NCBI GenBank assembly: GCA_041739275.1
Contig: JBGSOF010000005.1
Location: forward strand, 1-29,498
Direction of reading: 5' to 3'
Source of the DNA: WGMI01 sp041739275
GTDB taxonomy: Bacteria > Bacteroidota > Bacteroidia > Flavobacteriales > Schleiferiaceae
Length of the DNA stretch: 29,498 nucleotides
Shown: piece after piece, positions 6,786 to 15,383 of the stretch
How the letters are laid out: each line of letters opens with the position of its first letter
Position numbering within the stretch: the stretch's first letter is position 1
Program-made: the position numbers and the translations under genes
Notes under the pieces: model-generated
What the model was told of the DNA's origin: nothing
The model's input: only the letters and a program-made list of their open reading frames with translations
Database searches by the model: none

Positions 6786-9197
6786 TTATTCCCGAATCAA
6801 ACGGCTCGAAGAAACCATGCCGTTCACATTCGCTTGAATCATATAAACCCCAGCCGCATAGGCCGAAAGATCGAAAGAAACAGAACCCTCTGTCGACCTG
6901 CCGCGTTCGAGGATGCGGCCGCTGAGGTCGAGGAGCAAGACATCGCCACCGATCGGAAGCTCCACATAGACAAAACCAGAGCTCGGATTCGGATAAACGC
7001 GAAAGCCACTCCCTTCATCGAAGGCATCGACACCCCCCTCGCCCTTACACGCCCCGGGCCCGTTGTTGTGACCGCGGCTAATCGAGCAAGCCGGAGCCGA
7101 AGTAGCCGCAGGCTGACCCGAATACTGATAGCGCACAAAGACCGTGAACTCGTAGTTCGCATTGCACAAGCCACTCAAATTGAAAACATGGCTCGTTCCG
7201 CCGAGCAAACCACTGGTCACAAAAGGAAGCCCGCTGCCCTGAACGCGATAGCCCGCGCGATAGCCCAAAACCACCGCACCCGGAATCGCTTTTGCGTTCC
7301 AATTGACCGTGAAATTCGCGCCCGCCTTGACCACACTCAGCAAAGTCGTCGACTCGAACGAACCCGCGGGCACCCCTGAACTGATCGAAACCGTGGTGTC
7401 GCAGCCATAGACGTCAGACACTGTGCAACTGTAGGTCCCGGGGGGCACTGTAATCGAACGAGCCGTCGAACCGTTGTTCCACAAAAAAGTCTTGATTCCC
7501 ACGCCACCGCTGAAATTGACGCGGTAGGTGGCAGGAGAAGTGGCACAGAAGGGCGCCTTAAAGACGATGATTCCCGCATTCACGGGGACACACTCGACCT
7601 CGAAAGACTCCACACACGAATAGTCAAAAACCCCGTTGACCAAGCCGCCCACGCGGATGTCGTAGGTTCCGGGACCGGGGAAATTGACCGTCACCGAAGA
7701 GTTGGTCGAGCTTTGAACCGTGTAATTGGCATCGGAAGCCTTCTTAAACTCAAAGGAATACAGCGTCGCCGCGGAATCGGGAGCCCAAGAAGCAGTATAG
7801 GCGTATTTGCTCTGCAGCGCCAGTTGTGGATTCAGATAAGAACACAGGGGCGCGCAAATGGCCGTGCCAAAAGGCGTGCCGTCTACAGCCGTGCCGGGAG
7901 AATAGCGAATGGGGAAGTTGTCGTTGTGTTGCTCAAAGGCCCCCACGATGTCGGGATTCCGGGTATAGCTCTCGTCGGGATTGTTTGAAAGGGCATCTGA
8001 ATCGAAGTTCAGAAAGGTGTTTCCCAAGGCGTCTTTAATCGCAATCACCTCACCGCTGTTGTTGAGGCTCAGACCATTTGCACTCGAGGAGGCCGTTTGA
8101 ACCAAAGCGCCCCCAAAAGAACCCGTCGGATTTCCGCCTCCAAACACCACCAGCGCTCCGCCCGCGGGAATGATCGTGCCCGGCGCGATGGTGTGCCTGA
8201 GCTGTCCGCTCGCTTCGTCGTCCCAAATCTGAATCCCTCCCGCGTCGAAGCACACACTGCCCAGGTTGATGAATTCGATAAACGAATCATGCTCTTGGTC
8301 GTAGACCCCATCGCCATTGGCATCGCCCAACAAAGCCGTGTTCGAAGGGTCGTAGAGCACCTCGTTGATGATGAGGGGAGGCGTCTGAACGGCCGTGGTG
8401 TCGACGTTCCAGAAATGGAGTTGATCGAAAACGAGATCGCTTGCCTTGCGCTTGATTTTGCCTGCGGTGCCGGTGTCCAGACCCGCGTTAAACGAAATCA
8501 AAGCGGGGTCTTTCTGAAAGAGCACCGCATAGAAACTACACGCCGCCGCAAAACTGCCCGCAAGCGTGGGGTGAGATCCATCGGGGTCGTAGAGGTCGAT
8601 GCCGGGATGGTCGTTTCGCAGGCCATGCCACAGGGCACCCACCGGAGAGAGCACAGCATTTAAACTGTCTGCAATCGTCCGATAACGGAGCTGTATCAGG
8701 CTATCCATGCCTTCGTAGGTACATACCGGCGGCCAAAAGGCGCAGTTCGAGGCATCTCCGTTTTCGCGGCCCCAGGTCATGTAAAAGACGGTCTTGCCCG
8801 CCGAATGATTCGCTCGAAAAATGCTGTCGAGTTCGATCGCATCGGGATAGAACTGAGTCTGAACCTGAAAGTCGGGCAAGGAAGGAATTTGGCTTTGCTC
8901 TTGGAGGATCAAATAGTTCCAATTGCCATTTGAAACCTTGTTCATCGTCGTGGCATTGCCCAAGTGCGATCCCAAAGTGTAGCCTCCAATGGCACTTTCG
9001 TCATACACCAAGGTGTCGCCCCCCGAGAGCGCCATGTCGGAGATCAAACCGGGCAGATCGAAATAATAGATGTAGCTATTGCCCACAAAGAGGGCACTCT
9101 TGGTTACAGACTGTGCCGAAAGTGCGGTCGACAGCCCCATAAAAAACAGCCACCCCTTGAAGAGGTGGCTGCTCAAGCACGTTAAAGACTTGTTCAA
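6786..9197 (-). CDS. Secreted SGNH hydrolase-like protein with lamin-tail domain and T9SS sorting domain
   Basis: An 803-residue secreted protein. A signal peptide ends near LSTALSAQ. Residues about 30-270 resemble an SGNH/GDSL hydrolase: FVGNSYIYY (nucleophile serine block), LILQEQSQ, and DGSHPTLAGSF (Asp/His block). An LTD follows (about 275-435) with an inserted GDANGDGVYDQ loop that looks Ca-binding. Then come a fibronectin-III-like domain, a SprB-like repeat (TYRVNFSGG... to ...SDVYGCDTT), another fibronectin-like domain, and a type A T9SS domain from about 735 (FRVYPNPSSGFVYVELP). The start is TTG at 9197, chosen because the only nearby ATG (9140) would leave too short a signal peptide. 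Everything after the hydrolase domain is paralogous to the upstream gene. The substrate is unknown. Confidence 0.82.
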   Translation of the reverse strand: MNKSLTCLSSHLFKGWLFFMGLSTALSAQSVTKSALFVGNSYIYYFDLPGLISDMALSGGDTLVYDESAIGGYTLGSHLGNATTMNKVSNGNWNYLILQEQSQIPSLPDFQVQTQFYPDAIELDSIFRANHSAGKTVFYMTWGRENGDASNCAFWPPVCTYEGMDSLIQLRYRTIADSLNAVLSPVGALWHGLRNDHPGIDLYDPDGSHPTLAGSFAAACSFYAVLFQKDPALISFNAGLDTGTAGKIKRKASDLVFDQLHFWNVDTTAVQTPPLIINEVLYDPSNTALLGDANGDGVYDQEHDSFIEFINLGSVCFDAGGIQIWDDEASGQLRHTIAPGTIIPAGGALVVFGGGNPTGSFGGALVQTASSSANGLSLNNSGEVIAIKDALGNTFLNFDSDALSNNPDESYTRNPDIVGAFEQHNDNFPIRYSPGTAVDGTPFGTAICAPLCSYLNPQLALQSKYAYTASWAPDSAATLYSFEFKKASDANYTVQSSTNSSVTVNFPGPGTYDIRVGGLVNGVFDYSCVESFEVECVPVNAGIIVFKAPFCATSPATYRVNFSGGVGIKTFLWNNGSTARSITVPPGTYSCTVSDVYGCDTTVSISSGVPAGSFESTTLLSVVKAGANFTVNWNAKAIPGAVVLGYRAGYRVQGSGLPFVTSGLLGGTSHVFNLSGLCNANYEFTVFVRYQYSGQPAATSAPACSISRGHNNGPGACKGEGGVDAFDEGSGFRVYPNPSSGFVYVELPIGGDVLLLDLSGRILERGRSTEGSVSFDLSAYAAGVYMIQANVNGMVSSSRLIRE
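9141..9171 (-). terminator. Terminator-like hairpin inside the signal-peptide coding region
   Basis: A perfect 8-bp stem CAGCCACC/GGTGGCTG with a 9-nt loop is followed by TTTTTT on the minus strand. It lies about 30 nt past the stop of the upstream LTD gene. It falls within the first 20 codons of the downstream gene if that gene uses its TTG start. It may end most transcripts of the first gene and let a minority continue. Confidence 0.65.
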
Positions 9198-9200
9198 TGC

Positions 9201-11405
9201 TTAGTTTTTCAAAATGCGTTGATTGCGCACTTCAGTGGCGGTTGTGGCGCGCAGCACGTAGGTGCCCTTGGCCAAAGTGCCCAGCTCGAGCTGAGCCTCG
9301 ACACCGCTAAAGGTCTGACTCATGATCACCCGGCCGTTGATGTCGAGAACCTCCACCAAGGTTTCCTCTCCGTTCAAGGCTACGAAAACAGCATTGTGGG
9401 TCGGGTTGGGGTAAACGCTCAGGCTGCCGGCCGCGTCGATCGCTTCGGCACTCGATTCACCTTTACAAGCGATGGGGCCGTTGTTGTGGCCTCGGCTAAT
9501 CGAGCAGGCAGGGGCAGAGGTGGCCGCAGGCATACCCGTGTATTGATAGCGCACAAAAACCGTGAACTCATAGTTCGCATTGCACTGACTGCTCAAGTTG
9601 AAAACATGGCTCGTGCCGCCGACCAATGGACTATTGAAAAAGGGTGCTCCGCTGCCTTGAACGCGATAAGCCGCGCGATAGCCCAAAACCACGGCACCGG
9701 GGATGGATTTCGCATTCCAATTGACTGTGAAACTTGCTCCCGCCTTGACGACGCTGACCAAGGTGGTCGATTCAAACGAACCTGCGGGTGCGCCTGAACT
9801 GATCGAAACCGTGGTGTCGCAGCCATAGACGTCAGACACTGTGCAACTGTAGGTCCCGGGGGCCACCGTAATCGAACGATTCGTCGAGCCGTTGCTCCAC
9901 AAAAAGGTTTTGGCACCCACCCCTCCGCTGAAATTGACGCGGTAGGTGGCGGGAGAAGTCGCACAGAAAGGCGCTTTAAAGACGATGATTCCGGCATTCA
10001 CGGGGAAGCAATCGACCTCAAAAGACTCCACGCAGGAGTAGACCAATACGCCGTTGACCAAGCCGCCGACGCGGATGTCGTAGGTACCGGGGCCGGGAAA
10101 ATTGACGTTCACCGAGGTGTTGGTCGTGGTTTTGACCGAGTAGTTCGGATCAGAAGCCTTTTTGTACTCAAAAGAGTATTCGGTGGCTGCGGGATCCACA
10201 GTCCAGCTCGCGGTGTAGCTGTATTTGCTCTGAAGCACGACTTGAGGGTCCAAATACGTGCAAGCGGGTGCGCAACTGACCGAATTGAACGGAGTTCCGT
10301 CGACTTTGGTGCCGGGAGAAAAGCGAATCGGGAAGTTGTCGTTGTGCTGTTCGAAGGCGCCGGTGAGGTCGGGGTTGCGGGTGTAGCTCTCGTCGGGATT
10401 GTTCGAAAGGGCGTCGGAATCGAAGCTCAATACGGGCTCACCCATCGCGTTGCGAATCACAATCACCTCGCCCGAATTGGTCAGGCTCAAGCCAACTACG
10501 CCGGTGTCTGCAACCAAGACAATGGCATTGCCAAAAGTTCCGGTGGGCATGCCTCCGCCGAAAACGACCACGGCTCCCCCGGGGGGCACCAAAGTTCCCG
10601 AAGGAATGGTGTAGCGCAATTGGCCCGAGGTGGTGTCGTCCCAAATTTGATATCCGCTCATGTCGTAGCAGACGCTATCGGTGTTGATGAATTCGATAAA
10701 CGAATCTTCTTCTTGCTCATAAGATCCATCGCCGTTTGCATCGCCGTTCAAGCCGCTGTTCGAGGGGTCGTAGAGCACCTCGTTAATCAGCATGGGGGTG
10801 TACGACAGGGCAGGGGGAGGAGAAATGAAGGTGGTGTTGAACGGAGTTCCGTCGACTTTGGTGCCGGGAGAGAAAAACGCCGCCGCGCTCGAGCTGTGCT
10901 GCACGAAAATTCCGGTGATGTCGGGGTTGCGGGTGTAGCTTTCGTTGGGGTTGTCTGAAAGCGCATCGCTGTTAAAGCTGGCGACAAACTGCCCGAGGTT
11001 GTTTTTCAGGATGATGATCTCTGCGCTGTTGTTCAAGCTCAGGCCGTTGGCACTGGCGTTGGCCGAGAGCACCACTGCGCCTCCGAACGAACCCACGGGG
11101 ACACCGCCGCCAAAAACGACCAGTGCACCGCCGGGAGGAACGAGCGTTCCCGAGGGAATGGTGTAGCGCAGCAGTCCGGTCAGGGTGTCGTCCCAAATCT
11201 GATAGCCGCTCATGTCGAAATCAAAGGCGCCGGTGTTGACGAACTCGATAAATTCGTCTTGTCCTTGGTTGTACACCCCGTCTCCATTGGCGTCGCCATC
11301 GAGGGCCACATTGGATGGATCGTAGAGTACCTCGTTGATGATCACCTGGGCCTGCCCTGCCTGTACGGCGAGAAACAGGGCAAATGCGTAGAATATTCGC
11401 TTCAT
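9201..11405 (-). CDS. Secreted protein with two lamin-tail domains and T9SS sorting domain
   Basis: A 734-residue protein with signal peptide MKRIFYAFALFLAVQAGQAQ. Two LTDs in tandem follow at once (about 21-185 and 205-370). Each begins INEVLYDPSN, has a GDANGDG loop and ends with ESYTRNPD...SPGTKVDGTPF. Next come a fibronectin-III-like domain, a SprB-like repeat, a second fibronectin-like domain and a type A T9SS domain (LSVYPNPTHNAVFVALNG onward, ending ATEVRNQRILKN). No catalytic domain is apparent; an adhesive or scaffold role on the cell surface is inferred. It lies 3 nt upstream of the SGNH-LTD gene and shares stretches of identical DNA with it. It is divergent from the MocR-type regulator. 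Confidence 0.85.
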   Translation of the reverse strand: MKRIFYAFALFLAVQAGQAQVIINEVLYDPSNVALDGDANGDGVYNQGQDEFIEFVNTGAFDFDMSGYQIWDDTLTGLLRYTIPSGTLVPPGGALVVFGGGVPVGSFGGAVVLSANASANGLSLNNSAEIIILKNNLGQFVASFNSDALSDNPNESYTRNPDITGIFVQHSSSAAAFFSPGTKVDGTPFNTTFISPPPALSYTPMLINEVLYDPSNSGLNGDANGDGSYEQEEDSFIEFINTDSVCYDMSGYQIWDDTTSGQLRYTIPSGTLVPPGGAVVVFGGGMPTGTFGNAIVLVADTGVVGLSLTNSGEVIVIRNAMGEPVLSFDSDALSNNPDESYTRNPDLTGAFEQHNDNFPIRFSPGTKVDGTPFNSVSCAPACTYLDPQVVLQSKYSYTASWTVDPAATEYSFEYKKASDPNYSVKTTTNTSVNVNFPGPGTYDIRVGGLVNGVLVYSCVESFEVDCFPVNAGIIVFKAPFCATSPATYRVNFSGGVGAKTFLWSNGSTNRSITVAPGTYSCTVSDVYGCDTTVSISSGAPAGSFESTTLVSVVKAGASFTVNWNAKSIPGAVVLGYRAAYRVQGSGAPFFNSPLVGGTSHVFNLSSQCNANYEFTVFVRYQYTGMPAATSAPACSISRGHNNGPIACKGESSAEAIDAAGSLSVYPNPTHNAVFVALNGEETLVEVLDINGRVIMSQTFSGVEAQLELGTLAKGTYVLRATTATEVRNQRILKN

Positions 11406-11434
11406 TGGGGTCGGTTGATTTTATGGATTGAATA

Positions 11435-11472
11435 CTAAGGACGAAGGAATTGTGGGTGACGGGACGTACCAA
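11435..11472 (-). promoter_or_regulatory. Upstream element shared with the LTD operon at 24.4 kb
   Basis: On the minus strand TTGGTACG (11472-11465) is followed after exactly 19 nt by TTCGTCCTTAG (11445-11435) and then TATTCAA. The same two blocks with the same 19-nt spacing and the same TATTCAA lie upstream of the gene starting at 24409. The Bacteroidota housekeeping -7 box (TAnnTTTG) is not evident, so an alternative sigma-factor promoter or a regulator site is likely. The element ends 30 nt from the ATG. Confidence 0.6.
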
Positions 11473-11559
11473 TTACACACGAATATGCAGTCCAATGAAC
11501 GTCTTCTTTATTTCGGGATCAATTCGAATTAGCTTCGTTTCACTCTCGAAGGTTTCAGC

Positions 11560-13038
11560 ATGCTCAGCAATCGGATTCAGAAGGATTATGAAGAACGGCT
11601 TGCGCGGAATTCTTCTGAAAAGCAGTATATGCTGCTTTACGAGGTCATTCGCAAGGGCATTATGGCGCTCGATTTCCCGGCGGGAGAGCACTTGCCTCCG
11701 ACAAGAATATTGGCAGTAGATCTGGGCATTTCGAGGAGCACCGTGGTCAAGGCCTACGAGCTTTTGACGGTCGAAGGCTATTTGGAAGCCAAGGTGGGCG
11801 CGGGCCACCGAATCTTGCCCGGCCTCGACCACAGGCCGAGTTCGCTCGAACTCCCCGCCGATCTGGAACACTTTCCTCGGCTCTCGTCTACGGGCAAGGC
11901 CTTTTTGGACAATGTTCACCTGATGAACACCAACGAAGAAAAGTCGATCGCGTTTCGCCCCGGTCTTCCGCCGCTCGACATCTTTCCCGTAAACCAATGG
12001 AAGAGTCTCAACAATCTCTACTGGAGGCAAATTCGGTCTTCGGAGCTCAATTATTCGCCTTCGGCAGGGCTGCAGCTCTTGCGGCAGCACATTGCGGCAT
12101 ATCTCGCGCTCAGTCGGGGAGTGCGCTGCGAACCCGAACAGGTATTCATTGTTTCAGGCTCCTTGCAGTCGCTGTTCCTCATCGGGAGCAGTTTGATCGA
12201 ACCGGGAGACGGAGTGGTCCTGGAGAACCCCACATTTCCGAATGTGCACAGCATTTTTCGCAGTCTCAGGGCGCGGCTGCACGCCATTCCGACCGACGAC
12301 GACGGCTTGATTCCCGAGGCCCTTCCGATGGACGAGCGCGTCAAACTCATCCACCTGACGCCCTCGTGTCACTATCCGCTGGGCGCTTCGCTTTCCTTGA
12401 AGCGGCGAGAACAAATCCTCGAATGGGCGGCAGATCGCAAGGCGGTGATCATCGAAAACGATTACGAGCACGAGATCAACAAAGGTCGCGGCGCCATTCC
12501 CTCTGTGTTCAGTTTAGACCGCGACCGGCGCACACTTTATTTGGGCACGTTTAATCGCTTGCTCCACCCTGCGGTGCGCATCGGCTACATGGTGGCACCG
12601 CCGTATTTAGTGAAGCCGCTCGAAGCCTTTATGATTCATTCTCATCGATTTGTATCGCCCTCCTTGCAGTTGGTCTTCAACCAGTTTTTGGAGAAAAAAT
12701 ACCTCTATGCCCACGTCAAAGCGGTGAATGAAGTTGCCCGCGAACGACATGAGCTGTTTCGGCAAGAATTCGAGAAGCATTTCGAAGGGCGAATGCAGCT
12801 TCAGATGATTCCGCACAGCCTGCACGCTTTGGCCTTTCCGCATCCCGACACAGAAGACGAACAGTTGGTCGATGAGCTCCGAAAAGGGTATATCTCGGCG
12901 CACTCGCTGAGCAAGTGTTATGTGGAAGGACCCAAACGATCGGGCCTGATTCTGGGCTATTCGAGCGCGCGCAAGCCCGTCATCCGATCGAAAATTGCCC
13001 AAATGAGCGAGCTCCTCAGAAATATGAAAAAGCTGTGA
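11560..13038 (+). CDS. MocR/PdxR-type regulator (GntR helix-turn-helix plus aminotransferase-like domain)
   Basis: A 492-residue protein. Residues about 22-90 are a GntR winged helix (LPPTRILAVDLGISRSTVVK). From about 115 there is a fold-type I aminotransferase-like domain with SGSLQSLFLIGSSLIEPGD, ENPTFPN, LTPSCHYPLG and ENDYEHE. In this family these segments bind pyridoxal phosphate (PLP). At the PLP-lysine position, usually GTFSK, this protein has GTFNR (R333, codon CGC at 12556-12558). It therefore cannot form the normal Schiff base, and its ligand may be something else or PLP held non-covalently. It heads an operon with a hydrolase (overlap GTGA) and a carboxylate transporter, which it probably regulates. 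It is also divergent from the LTD gene. Confidence 0.88.
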   Translation: MLSNRIQKDYEERLARNSSEKQYMLLYEVIRKGIMALDFPAGEHLPPTRILAVDLGISRSTVVKAYELLTVEGYLEAKVGAGHRILPGLDHRPSSLELPADLEHFPRLSSTGKAFLDNVHLMNTNEEKSIAFRPGLPPLDIFPVNQWKSLNNLYWRQIRSSELNYSPSAGLQLLRQHIAAYLALSRGVRCEPEQVFIVSGSLQSLFLIGSSLIEPGDGVVLENPTFPNVHSIFRSLRARLHAIPTDDDGLIPEALPMDERVKLIHLTPSCHYPLGASLSLKRREQILEWAADRKAVIIENDYEHEINKGRGAIPSVFSLDRDRRTLYLGTFNRLLHPAVRIGYMVAPPYLVKPLEAFMIHSHRFVSPSLQLVFNQFLEKKYLYAHVKAVNEVARERHELFRQEFEKHFEGRMQLQMIPHSLHALAFPHPDTEDEQLVDELRKGYISAHSLSKCYVEGPKRSGLILGYSSARKPVIRSKIAQMSELLRNMKKL

Positions 13039-13946
13039 ACAAACCTTTTGCCCTCTTTTTGGGGCTTTGTCTAGCCCAGGCCTGTTCAAAGTCCGAAGCT
13101 CCGCAAGAGCCTGCACCCGCCGACTTACAGACCTATGGCTCGGGAGACTACACCTATGCATGGTCTCCCGCCTTGGCCGACCGACCTGTGCAGGTGTACT
13201 ATCACGTGCCGGAAGGCGCCAATAGCGAGAGCCCGGTTTTATTGGTCTTTCACGGGGCGGGCAGAGACGCTCAGCCCAGCCGGGACGATTTGCGCGCGCT
13301 CTCCGACGAAAAGGGCTTTATTCTCCTCGTTCCCGAGTTTTCGGACCAATACTATCCGGGTTCGAATTTGTACAATTTAGGCGGTGTATTTACCAACGGA
13401 GAATCGCCCAGTGCGGCGAGCATGCTTCCCGAAGACCGCTGGACGTTTTCGATTGTCGCTCCACTTTTTGCCGATGCCCGCTCGCGCTTTCGCTTCGAAG
13501 CGCAAACCTTCGACGCCTTTGGACATTCTGCCGGCGCGCAGTTTCTCCACAGGCTGCTGTTGTTCATACCCGATTTGCCCGTAGATCGCGCGGTCGCCAA
13601 TGCCGCCGGTTGGTATACGGTGCCCGACGCCTCGGTCGATTTTCCCTATGGAATGGGCGAAACAGGTTATTCGGAAGCTGAGATTGAGCGCATTTTTTCT
13701 AAGGAATTGCGCGTCTCGGTCGGGGCGCTCGACACAGACCCTAATTCGTTCGATTTACGGCACACGCCCGAGGCCGACGCCCAAGGGATCAACAGGCTTC
13801 AGCGCGCCCAATTCTTCTATCAAAAGGGAGGGCAAGGGGCGCAAGAATCCGGCGAACCGTTTAACTGGCGCTATTCCGTCTGGCCTTCTGTCGGTCACGA
13901 TTTGGAAGCCTCGGCCGAATATGCCCTCGAACTACTCTACCCATGA
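13035..13946 (+). CDS. Lipoprotein alpha/beta hydrolase (PHB-depolymerase/esterase-like)
   Basis: A 303-residue protein with a lipoprotein signal (lipobox LAQAC, lipidated C17), so it is membrane-anchored, probably facing the periplasm or cell surface. The fold is alpha/beta hydrolase: LLVFHGAGRDA (oxyanion region, about 70), nucleophile S165 in GHSAG, and a late histidine in VGHD (about 288). The spacing suggests the feruloyl-esterase/polyhydroxybutyrate-depolymerase-like group, but the substrate cannot be fixed. I chose GTG at 13035, which overlaps the regulator stop, because it gives a proper lipoprotein signal; the longer open frame upstream runs inside the regulator gene. Its stop overlaps the transporter start (ATGA). 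It may release a carboxylate taken up by that transporter. Confidence 0.78.
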   Translation: MNKPFALFLGLCLAQACSKSEAPQEPAPADLQTYGSGDYTYAWSPALADRPVQVYYHVPEGANSESPVLLVFHGAGRDAQPSRDDLRALSDEKGFILLVPEFSDQYYPGSNLYNLGGVFTNGESPSAASMLPEDRWTFSIVAPLFADARSRFRFEAQTFDAFGHSAGAQFLHRLLLFIPDLPVDRAVANAAGWYTVPDASVDFPYGMGETGYSEAEIERIFSKELRVSVGALDTDPNSFDLRHTPEADAQGINRLQRAQFFYQKGGQGAQESGEPFNWRYSVWPSVGHDLEASAEYALELLYP

Positions 13947-15376
13947 ATCCAAGCTACTTGAGAAAGCTGGCCAGTCTGTGGCTGGGTCCCCTTGCCTTTT
14001 TGTGGATGTTTTACGCGGGTACATCGCTTGTAGCCGATACGGGTGCTCGCGCCGTGATTGCCATCGCACTGTGGATGTCGATTTGGTGGATCTTCGAATC
14101 GGTACCGCTGGCGGCGACTTCTTTATTGCCGCTCATCCTCATGCCTTTAACCGGCATTCTCTCCATCTCAGAGGTGGGAGCCTCTTATGGAAACAAGTTC
14201 ATCTTTTTGTTTCTCGGGGGCTTCTTGCTCGCTCTGGCCATTGAAAAAAGCAAGCTGCACTGGCGCATTGCCTTAAACTTAATCCTTGTGATGGGCGAAC
14301 ACCCTCGCAGTGTTTTGTGGGGATTTATGCTCGCCACGGCCTTTTTGAGCATGTGGATTTCAAACACCGCCACGGCTGTGATGATGCTCCCCATGGCGCT
14401 TGCGGTGATTCACAAGGTCGATCGATGGGATGCTTTCTCGGCCGATTTCAAGGCCGGTTTTGCGCGTTCCTTGCTTTTAGGGGTGGCCTATGCGGCTTCG
14501 ATCGGGGGTATGGCCACGCTCATCGGGTCTCCGCCGAATCTCATTTTCGCGGGGATGGTCGAAAAGACTTTTGGCGAGTCCGTGAGCTTTCTGCGTTGGA
14601 TGCAAGCGGGCCTGCCCATTGCGCTCGCGCTTCTGGCACTGGCGGGTCTGTACCTGAGCAGGGGAATGGGCCGGTCTTCGGGGCGCTTAGATAAAGAAGT
14701 GCTGCTGCAGCAAAAGCGCGAACTCGGATCGTTCTCGGGCGCGGAGATCAAAGTGCTCATTGTATTTATGCTCACCGCCTTTGCGTGGATGTTCCGATCG
14801 GCCATGATCGAACCTTATTTTCCGTGGGTCGACGACACGATCATCGCACTGATCGGCCCGATGATCTTGTTTGCCTGGCCTGCCAAACAAGGCGAGGCCT
14901 TGCTCGATTGGAAAGATGCCGAAGGCTTGCCTTGGGGGGTATTGCTCCTCTTTGGAGGGGGCATCGCTCTCGCGGCCGGGTTTGAATCGACGGGTGCGGC
15001 GGGTATGTTGGCCGCCCAGCTTTCTCATGTCGAAGGAACCTATCCGGCCTTGCCTTTTGTGCTCACCATCGGTGGAATCAATTTCTTGACCGAGATTACT
15101 TCAAATTTGGCCACCACTGCGGTGGTGCTTCCGGTTTTGGCTCCGTTTGCCGAATCCCTCGGCATCCACCCCTATTTATTGATGGTCGGAGCAACAATAT
15201 CCGCTTCGTGCGCCTTTATGTTGCCCGTCGGAACCCCCCCGAACGCCATTGTCTTTGCCACCGGAAAAATCCAAATCCGCGAAATGGTGCGCATCGGAAT
15301 TGTGATGAACTTGATGTCGATTGCACTGATCTCGGCCTACACCTATTTTGTGCTCCCTTGGCTTTGGGGGATCTGA
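13943..15376 (+). CDS. SLC13/DASS-family carboxylate transporter
   Basis: A 477-residue inner-membrane protein with about 11-12 hydrophobic segments. It carries both family SNT-type motifs: WISNTATAVMMLPMA (about 138) and TSNLATTAVVLPVLAP (about 385). The signature MLPVGTPPNAIVFATGKI follows near 430. DASS transporters import di- or tricarboxylates, or sulfate, with sodium. The carboxylate type is favoured by the two SNT-type repeats, but the exact substrate is unknown. It is the last gene of the MocR-hydrolase-transporter operon and is convergent with the porin gene, with only 7 nt between the stops. Confidence 0.87.
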   Translation: MNPSYLRKLASLWLGPLAFLWMFYAGTSLVADTGARAVIAIALWMSIWWIFESVPLAATSLLPLILMPLTGILSISEVGASYGNKFIFLFLGGFLLALAIEKSKLHWRIALNLILVMGEHPRSVLWGFMLATAFLSMWISNTATAVMMLPMALAVIHKVDRWDAFSADFKAGFARSLLLGVAYAASIGGMATLIGSPPNLIFAGMVEKTFGESVSFLRWMQAGLPIALALLALAGLYLSRGMGRSSGRLDKEVLLQQKRELGSFSGAEIKVLIVFMLTAFAWMFRSAMIEPYFPWVDDTIIALIGPMILFAWPAKQGEALLDWKDAEGLPWGVLLLFGGGIALAAGFESTGAAGMLAAQLSHVEGTYPALPFVLTIGGINFLTEITSNLATTAVVLPVLAPFAESLGIHPYLLMVGATISASCAFMLPVGTPPNAIVFATGKIQIREMVRIGIVMNLMSIALISAYTYFVLPWLWGI

Positions 15377-15383
15377 TTGCAGT

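Noticed and set aside
8097..8663. 188-codon plus-strand frame inside the SGNH-LTD gene
   Set aside because: It is the antisense shadow of the LTD region in G+C-rich DNA, with an arginine-rich composition and no domain.
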